From JAVBOD01 sp031551045 (GTDB lineage Bacteria > Bacteroidota > Bacteroidia > Bacteroidales > UBA932), in NCBI GenBank assembly GCA_031551045.1, contig JAVBOD010000060.1, positions 1-37,468 of the forward strand: a stretch of 37,468 nucleotides of DNA, read 5' to 3'. Both the position numbers and the translations under genes were made by a program. Of the stretch, positions 33,067 through 37,468 are shown one piece after another. The notes beneath the pieces were generated by a model. The model was not told the DNA's origin. It worked only from the letters and a program-made list of their open reading frames with translations, and made no database searches. The stretch's first letter is position 1. Every line of letters starts with the position of its first letter.

Positions 33067-33082
33067 TTTAACGATTGTTAAA
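33067..33082. promoter_or_regulatory. Candidate operator before tnaA
   Basis: TTTAAC-GATT-GTTAAA is a perfect 6-bp inverted repeat 43 bases before the tnaA ATG. It could bind a dimeric regulator. A minus-strand TATTTTTG at 33093-33100 would place it just after a transcription start. Confidence 0.3.
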
Positions 33083-33110
33083 AACATTATTTCAAAAATA
33101 ACAAGAAGAA

Positions 33111-33127
33111 TGCCGGGAACTCCGGCA
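33111..33127 (-). promoter_or_regulatory. Leader hairpin before tnaA, possible attenuator
   Basis: TGCCGG-AGTTC-CCGGCA on the minus strand, the only G+C-rich stem in the tnaA leader, followed by the T-rich TTCTTCTTGTTATTTTT. It lies about 85 bases downstream of the likely promoter and 88 bases before the gene. Confidence 0.4.
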
Positions 33128-33209
33128 GCTGATTTTTCAGCAATACTGCGAGTCGCGGCGTTTTATATTACGGAAAAGCTGTTTTATGGTAATACTACAT
33201 AACATGGTG

Positions 33210-33217
33210 CAAATATA
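33210..33217 (-). promoter_or_regulatory. Candidate -7 box of tnaA
   Basis: Reads TATATTTG on the minus strand, giving a leader of roughly 180 bases. The upstream element is not a clear TTG. Confidence 0.4.
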
Positions 33218-33261
33218 CAAAATCTTTATAAAAGTAAGTAACTGCCTGTTGAAAACAATGC

Positions 33262-33292
33262 TTGCTCAGTATCTGTTTTTTTAGTACCTTTG
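33262..33292 (+). promoter_or_regulatory. Promoter of the deaminase gene
   Basis: TTG at 33262-33264, a 20-base spacer and TACCTTTG at 33285-33292, 20 bases before the ATG at 33313. Because the promoter lies inside the longer open frame that begins at 33262, it also supports the shorter start. Confidence 0.6.
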
Positions 33293-33312
33293 GTTCATTA
33301 AAATCATCTGTG

Positions 33313-34590
33313 ATGAGTATATTAATAAAAGGTGTTCAGTGTAATCAAGCCGTATTGGATATTTTCATAGAAGGGAATCTTATAAAAACTGTTGGGGAGC
33401 ACTTGCCTTTCTCTGCCGGGAAAGTGATAGACGGCGCCGGAAAAGCCGCTATTCCCGGATTGATTAACGGGCATGGGCATGCGCCTATGACCTATTTCCG
33501 CAGTTTTGGCGACGACCTTCCGCTGGAGCAATGGCTGTCGGAAAAAATTTGGCCATACGAGGCAAAAGTGACGGAAGAAGCCGTCTATTGGGCTACCAAA
33601 TTGGCCTGCGTGGAAATGATAAAAAGCGGCACTACGTGTTTCAACGACATGTACATGTCCTTCAATGTCCGCGCCAAGGCTGTGCAGGAAATGGGCTTAC
33701 GTGCCGTGCTGTCCGAAACTATTTTCGATTTCTTTGAAGAAAAGAAAGCAGGGGAAGTAAAAAAGCAACATGAATTATTGCTCCGCGATATCCATCAATA
33801 CGGTAGCCGCGTTAAGTTTGCCTTAGGCCCTCACGCTATTTACACCGTGTCGGCAAACACGTTGCGTTGGGTGCGCGATTTTGCCAAAGCCAACGGATTA
33901 CTGATTCATACACACCTTTCCGAAACGCGGACAGAACACGAAAACGCACTGAAACAATTCGGCCTCTCACCGGTGCGTTACCTCAGCAAGTTAGGCTTTT
34001 TATCGCCCGAAGTTACCATTGCGCATTGCCTTTGGCTGGACGACGAAGAAATAAAAATCTTGGCGGACGCTGATGTAAAGGTCGTGCACAATCCGAACTC
34101 CAATTTGAAATTAGCATCGGGTTTTCAATTCAAATATAAAGAAATGAAAGCCGCCGGAATTACCGTAGGCATTGGGACGGATGGTTGTTCTTCGTCCAAC
34201 AATTTAGACATGGTAGAGGCGATGAAAGTCGCGTCGTTGATGCAAAAAGCATGGCGCTACGATCCCACGGCGATGCCTGCGCAGGAAGCGTTGGATTGCG
34301 CGACTGTTAACGGAGCGCGGATTTTGGGATTGAACGCCGGAAAGATTGAAGAAGGCCGTTTAGCCGATATTTGCCTGATAGATTTAAACATTCCGGCTTT
34401 CACGCCGACGTTTGATTTTGTGTCGAACTTAGTGTATTCGGCCAACGGAAGTTGTGTGGATACCGTGATTTGCGATGGAAAAATAATCATGGAAAACAAG
34501 CATGTTGAAGGCGAAGAAGAAATTATGCGGGAAGCCAACCGTACGGCACACGAGTTGATGAAGGCCCCTAATCCCCCAAAAGGGGCGTAG
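33313..34590 (+). CDS. mtaD: 5-methylthioadenosine/S-adenosylhomocysteine deaminase-like amidohydrolase
   Basis: 425 residues from the ATG at 33313 (MSILIKGVQC). An upstream start at 33262 would add 17 residues (MLSICFFSTFGSLKSSV) across the promoter. Metal ligands of the ATZ/TRZ amidohydrolase class are present: NGHGHAP (His54, His56), HTHLSETRTE (His201, with Glu204), IAHCLWL (His238) and IGTDGCSSSNN (Asp290); GPHAIYTVS supplies His174. The best fit is MTA/SAH deaminase, but guanine or other aminohydrolase activity cannot be ruled out. The last nine codons are made from a hairpin repeat (see next entry). The downstream purine nucleoside phosphorylase supports a nucleoside substrate. Confidence 0.86.
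   Translation: MSILIKGVQCNQAVLDIFIEGNLIKTVGEHLPFSAGKVIDGAGKAAIPGLINGHGHAPMTYFRSFGDDLPLEQWLSEKIWPYEAKVTEEAVYWATKLACVEMIKSGTTCFNDMYMSFNVRAKAVQEMGLRAVLSETIFDFFEEKKAGEVKKQHELLLRDIHQYGSRVKFALGPHAIYTVSANTLRWVRDFAKANGLLIHTHLSETRTEHENALKQFGLSPVRYLSKLGFLSPEVTIAHCLWLDDEEIKILADADVKVVHNPNSNLKLASGFQFKYKEMKAAGITVGIGTDGCSSSNNLDMVEAMKVASLMQKAWRYDPTAMPAQEALDCATVNGARILGLNAGKIEEGRLADICLIDLNIPAFTPTFDFVSNLVYSANGSCVDTVICDGKIIMENKHVEGEEEIMREANRTAHELMKAPNPPKGA
34564..34586. repeat. Hairpin repeat forming the 3' end of the deaminase gene
   Basis: GCCCCT-AATCCCCCAAA-AGGGGC: a 6-bp inverted repeat with an 11-base loop overlapping the last codons (APNPPKGA) and ending 2 bases before the TAG stop. CCCCTAAATCCCCCAAAGGGG-type elements are, from memory, common between Bacteroidetes genes. 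Confidence 0.55.
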
Positions 34591-34665
34591 AAGGCCGTCA
34601 TTGTGCGGGAAGCGAAGCATCTGGAATTGATGACGGATACCGGATATCAGATATTTATTCATCTC

Positions 34666-34700
34666 CTTTGTCATTCTTCGCTTCGCTCAGAATGACAAAG
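34666..34700. repeat. REP-like inverted repeat, copy 7
   Basis: CTTTGTCATTCT and AGAATGACAAAG form a perfect 12-bp stem around the same 11-base TCGCTTCGCTC core as copy 1; the longest-armed copy in the window. The rest of 34591-34817 shows no gene. Confidence 0.85.
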
Positions 34701-34795
34701 AAACAAGTAAGCCTGAAATAACGAACTGGAAACTATTTGTGAAACCCGCATGAATGCAGAAGAAGGGAAAGGTACGTGAACTAAACTTGAAATAA

Positions 34796-34803
34796 TAAAT
34801 TTG
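34796..34803 (+). promoter_or_regulatory. Candidate -7 box of the PNP gene
   Basis: TAAATTTG, 15 bases before the PNP ATG, in an A+T-rich stretch after the REP-like repeat. No TTG at standard distance. Confidence 0.35.
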
Positions 34804-34817
34804 AAACTATAAATATC

Positions 34818-35645
34818 ATGGAAGAGTACATCAAGCAAATTGAACAGACCGCAGCATTTTTAAGTCAACAAATAAAAAACAAACCCGAAGTGGGTATTGT
34901 ATTGGGAAGCGGATTAGGTGAATTGGCCGACAAAATTGAAAATCCGCAAATTATTCCGTATGCGCAAATTCCCAATTTCGTGCAATCGACCGCTACCGGC
35001 CACAAAGGGAACTTGATTTTCGGCACATTGGGCGGAAAGAATGTAGTAGCCATGCAAGGCCGTTTTCATTATTACGAAGGTTATGAAATGCGGAAAGTAA
35101 CGTTCCCGATTCGTGTCATGAAGGCGCTGGGCATCCATACATTATTTGTTTCCAACGCTGCGGGCGGCGTAAATGCCGACTACAAAGTGGGCGACTTGAT
35201 GATTATTGCCGACCATATTAATTTACTGCCGAATCCGCTCATCGGTAAAAATATTGAACCTTTCCCGCGTTTTCCCGATATGACGCGCGCATACGACCAC
35301 ACATTGATTTCGTTGGCAGAACGCATGGCCGGCGAGAACAATATCAAATTACGGAAAGGCGTTTACTTAGCCGGAACCGGCCCCACGTATGAAACACCGT
35401 CGGAATATAATTTCTTTCACACCATTGGCGCCGACGCCGTTGGCATGTCCACCACGCCGGAAGTCATTGTGGCACGCCATTGCGGCATCCGCGTGTTCGG
35501 CATGTCGGTCATTACCAACGAAGCGCACCACTTTGCCGACGACTTTGTGAACGACCACAAAGATGTGATGGAAGCTGCCAACAGAGCCGCTCAAGTGATG
35601 TCGGCCCTATTCGAGCAAATTATCCAAAACCTGCCTAAGATATGA
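34818..35645 (+). CDS. Purine-nucleoside phosphorylase, trimeric type
   Basis: 275 residues. Phosphorolysis of inosine/guanosine-type nucleosides to free base and ribose-1-phosphate. The class-II signature is complete: VLGSGLG, TGHKGNLIFG, MQGRFHYYEGY with the phosphate-binding Arg and His, VSNAAGGVN, LAGTGPTYETPSEYNFF with the base-site Glu, GADAVGMSTTPEVIVARH, and VITNEAH with the purine-contacting Asn. Asn at that last site is typical of 6-oxopurine specificity. The gene overlaps the next by 4 bases (ATGA) and follows the deaminase, fitting a deaminate-then-phosphorolyse salvage route. Confidence 0.94.
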   Translation: MEEYIKQIEQTAAFLSQQIKNKPEVGIVLGSGLGELADKIENPQIIPYAQIPNFVQSTATGHKGNLIFGTLGGKNVVAMQGRFHYYEGYEMRKVTFPIRVMKALGIHTLFVSNAAGGVNADYKVGDLMIIADHINLLPNPLIGKNIEPFPRFPDMTRAYDHTLISLAERMAGENNIKLRKGVYLAGTGPTYETPSEYNFFHTIGADAVGMSTTPEVIVARHCGIRVFGMSVITNEAHHFADDFVNDHKDVMEAANRAAQVMSALFEQIIQNLPKI

Positions 35646-37426
35646 AAACCGTAGCCGAACGAGTAAACGCTTTGAAAGCATGGCTTGCTGCGCGGCAATA
35701 CGATGCGTTCATCGTACCGTCGAACGATCCGCACTTCAGCGAGTATGTAGCCAACCATTGGAAATGCCGCGAGTTTATCAGCGGATTCACCGGTTCTATG
35801 GGAACGGCCGTCGTTACTACGAAGCAAACCGCGCTGTGGACCGATTCGCGCTATTTTATCCAGGCCGAAAACCAGTTGAATGGAACCGGCTATCAATTGC
35901 AACGGGTGTCGCTACCCGAAACGCCAAGCGTAGAAGATTGGTTAGCCGGCGTGTTGGGCAAAGGGCGTGTAGCTATCGACGGAAAACTTTTTTCGGTCAA
36001 CGAATATCAACGCTTGAAAAAAGCATTGGGAAAACTGGAGTTGTGCATGGCCGGCGATCCGTTTGAAAACGTTTGGGACGAGCGTCCAGAGCTGCCTTCC
36101 GGAAAATCGTTTTTGTTGGAAGTAAAATATTCGGGCGAAAACACGGCTTCTAAAATAAAACGGCTGAAAGAAAAATCAGGCGTGCAAACCGATAGCGTGT
36201 ATTTAATGGCGGCGCTGGACGATATTGCATGGTTGCTCAATTTGCGCGGCAACGATATTAACTATAATCCGTTGACCGTAGCTTATGCCGCGCTGGAAGG
36301 AGACAAGGTGCATCTGTTTATAGGAAAGGGAAAACTAACCGCCAACGACGAACACGCCTTGCAGCAATCGGGCGTGACGCTTCATGAATACGGAGCGTTC
36401 GATGATTATTTAAAAACATTGAACGGGAAAAAAGTGATTTATAATGCCGACCGTTTTGATATGTATCACTATCAACTTTTAGAGAAGGCTGGTGCGCATT
36501 TGGAAGCGGAATCGATTCCCGCCGGTGCGGTAAATCACCTGAAAGGCATTAAAAACGAAACGGAAATCGAAGGATTCCGCCAGGCGATGACAGCCGACGG
36601 CGTGGCGCTTACACGCTTCCATATTTGGCTGGAAAATTTGTTGGCAAGCGGAAAAACAACCTCCGAAATGGAAGTGGTAGAAAAATTGAATTACTACCGC
36701 TCGCAACAAAACGGCTTTATGGGCATCAGCTTTTTCCCCATTGTAGGTTATCGTGCCAATGGCGCCATGCCGCACTATTCGCCCTCGCCCGAACATCCGG
36801 TAACGGTGAAAAACGAAGGGTTTTTGTTGATGGATTCCGGCGGACAATATCTATTCGGCACTACGGATATCACCCGTACCATTCATTTATCGGAACCGAC
36901 CGGACAGGAAAAAACGGATTACACGCTTTCACTCATGGGCATGATAGACCTCTCGATGATTGTGTGGCCCGAAGGTTTGCAAGGCTTGCACCTCGACATT
37001 CTGGCACGCGCCCCGATGTTGTCGCGGAGAATTAATTACCTGCACGGCACGGGGCACGGCGTGGGGCATTTTCTGAATGTACACGAAGGGCCGCACACCG
37101 TGCGCATGAATGCCAACACCGTTCCGTTGGAAGCGGGCATGACGCTTTCGAACGAACCGGCGCTATACCGTGTGGGGCAATACGGCATCCGCAACGAGAA
37201 TATCATGGTAGTGCAAAAAGACGCAACGAACGAGTACGGAAAATTCCTGCGTTTCGAAACGCTTACGATGAGCTATATCGATACCAAACCGGTTGACAAA
37301 ACACTCATGAACGCATCACAAATAAAGTGGCTGAACGAATATCAGGAAACGGTGTACAAGCGCTTGTCTCCCCAACTGAGCAACGAAGAAGCCGCCTGGT
37401 TACGCCACAAAACAAAACCTATTTAA
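35642..37426 (+). CDS. Aminopeptidase P family protein (Xaa-Pro aminopeptidase)
   Basis: 594 residues, the long three-domain form. Two creatinase-like N-terminal domains (SNDPHFSEYVANHWKCREFISGFTGS at the start, TDSRYF near residue 65) lead into a pita-bread metallopeptidase domain. Metal ligands are visible: the first Asp in LMDSGGQYLFGTTDITRT with the second Asp in TTDITRT, His in GTGHGVGHFLNVHEGP, Glu in SNEPALY and Glu in GIRNENI. It removes an N-terminal residue preceding proline. No signal peptide, so cytoplasmic. ATGA overlap with PNP implies translational coupling, although the two functions are not obviously linked. Confidence 0.93.
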   Translation: MKTVAERVNALKAWLAARQYDAFIVPSNDPHFSEYVANHWKCREFISGFTGSMGTAVVTTKQTALWTDSRYFIQAENQLNGTGYQLQRVSLPETPSVEDWLAGVLGKGRVAIDGKLFSVNEYQRLKKALGKLELCMAGDPFENVWDERPELPSGKSFLLEVKYSGENTASKIKRLKEKSGVQTDSVYLMAALDDIAWLLNLRGNDINYNPLTVAYAALEGDKVHLFIGKGKLTANDEHALQQSGVTLHEYGAFDDYLKTLNGKKVIYNADRFDMYHYQLLEKAGAHLEAESIPAGAVNHLKGIKNETEIEGFRQAMTADGVALTRFHIWLENLLASGKTTSEMEVVEKLNYYRSQQNGFMGISFFPIVGYRANGAMPHYSPSPEHPVTVKNEGFLLMDSGGQYLFGTTDITRTIHLSEPTGQEKTDYTLSLMGMIDLSMIVWPEGLQGLHLDILARAPMLSRRINYLHGTGHGVGHFLNVHEGPHTVRMNANTVPLEAGMTLSNEPALYRVGQYGIRNENIMVVQKDATNEYGKFLRFETLTMSYIDTKPVDKTLMNASQIKWLNEYQETVYKRLSPQLSNEEAAWLRHKTKPI

Positions 37427-37448
37427 CCTTTAACTAAACTTTTATCTC

Positions 37449-37468
37449 ATGAGTGTGTTTAATAAATT
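37449..37468 (+). CDS. Possible 5' end of a further gene
   Basis: ATG at 37449 opens a frame (MSVFNK) that runs off the window edge, 22 bases after the aminopeptidase stop on the same strand. Spacing suits a co-transcribed gene, but six codons are too few to assign a family or to be sure it is real. Confidence 0.35.

Noticed and set aside
33137..33205. 22-codon frame in the tnaA leader (MLCSITIKQLFRNIKRRDSQYC) as a TnaC-like leader peptide
   Set aside because: It has no Trp codon, and its ATG falls at or before the expected transcription start given the TATATTTG box, so it would lack a leader.
1..37468. Search for CRISPR arrays, insertion sequences, prophage, toxin-antitoxin or other defence genes
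   Set aside because: No regularly spaced repeats, transposase, integrase, phage structural protein or known defence domain was seen; the repeats present are short palindromes.

Overview
The window reads as an ordinary chromosomal segment of a Bacteroidota bacterium, most likely order Bacteroidales. Three things point there. Upstream regions carry the Bacteroidetes-type -7 box TAnnTTTG, sometimes with TTG/TTTG about 18-22 bases upstream. The run pyrE - SRPBCC - birA - rsfS - ftsH - cdsA - psd is, from memory, a Bacteroidales-type gene order. The protein set also fits (NigD-like lipoprotein, DUF748/AsmA-like protein, one-POTRA Omp85 protein, RidA, free-standing ProXp-like editing domain). Tryptophanase and formate-THF ligase suggest an anaerobic or fermentative amino-acid user. 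Base composition looks even, and I see no prophage, insertion sequence, CRISPR array or plasmid/ICE gene.

Layout: 1-5763 holds the tail of an unidentified gene, a rhomboid protease, holA-ridA (minus) divergent from tsaD (plus), and the minus-strand tail cdsA-psd-surE. 5952-11275 holds ftsH and rsfS (minus), divergent birA (plus), then SRPBCC and pyrE (minus) and a divergent NUDIX gene. 11304-20385 is all minus strand: a thioredoxin-fold exported protein, ung, lon, a BamA/TamA-like barrel, rlmB and an ABC-F ATPase. 20385-24073 holds an operon-like chain cyuA (cysteine desulfidase) - GH13 amylase - ABC-F joined by 1-nt stop/start overlaps, preceded by a DUF502 membrane protein. 24227-29558 holds proline dehydrogenase (plus), the DUF748 protein and a lipoprotein (minus), tRNA-Ser(CGA) (minus) and a YbaK-type editing protein (plus). 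29820-33023 holds fhs and tnaA (minus), separated by a strong terminator. 33313 to the end holds an MTA/SAH-type deaminase, a purine nucleoside phosphorylase and an aminopeptidase P (plus), the last two overlapping by ATGA, and the first codons of a further gene.

The genes cover replication and repair (HolA, Ung), tRNA and ribosome work (TsaD, RsfS, RlmB, ABC-F, ProXp-like), proteolysis and envelope quality control (FtsH, Lon, rhomboid, Omp85, AsmA-like), phosphatidylethanolamine synthesis (CdsA, Psd) and nitrogen/sulfur/one-carbon catabolism (PRODH, TnaA, CyuA, RidA, Fhs, deaminase-PNP-peptidase).

I found no clear new defence or mobile system. The most unusual items are an RsfS fused to a ~115-residue histone-H1-like Lys/Ala/Thr tail, four copies of a perfect 33-nt palindrome placed 3' of genes, a second REP-like family including a 101-nt inverted pair, an Ser-x-x-Cys thioredoxin-like active site, and a structured leader in front of tnaA.
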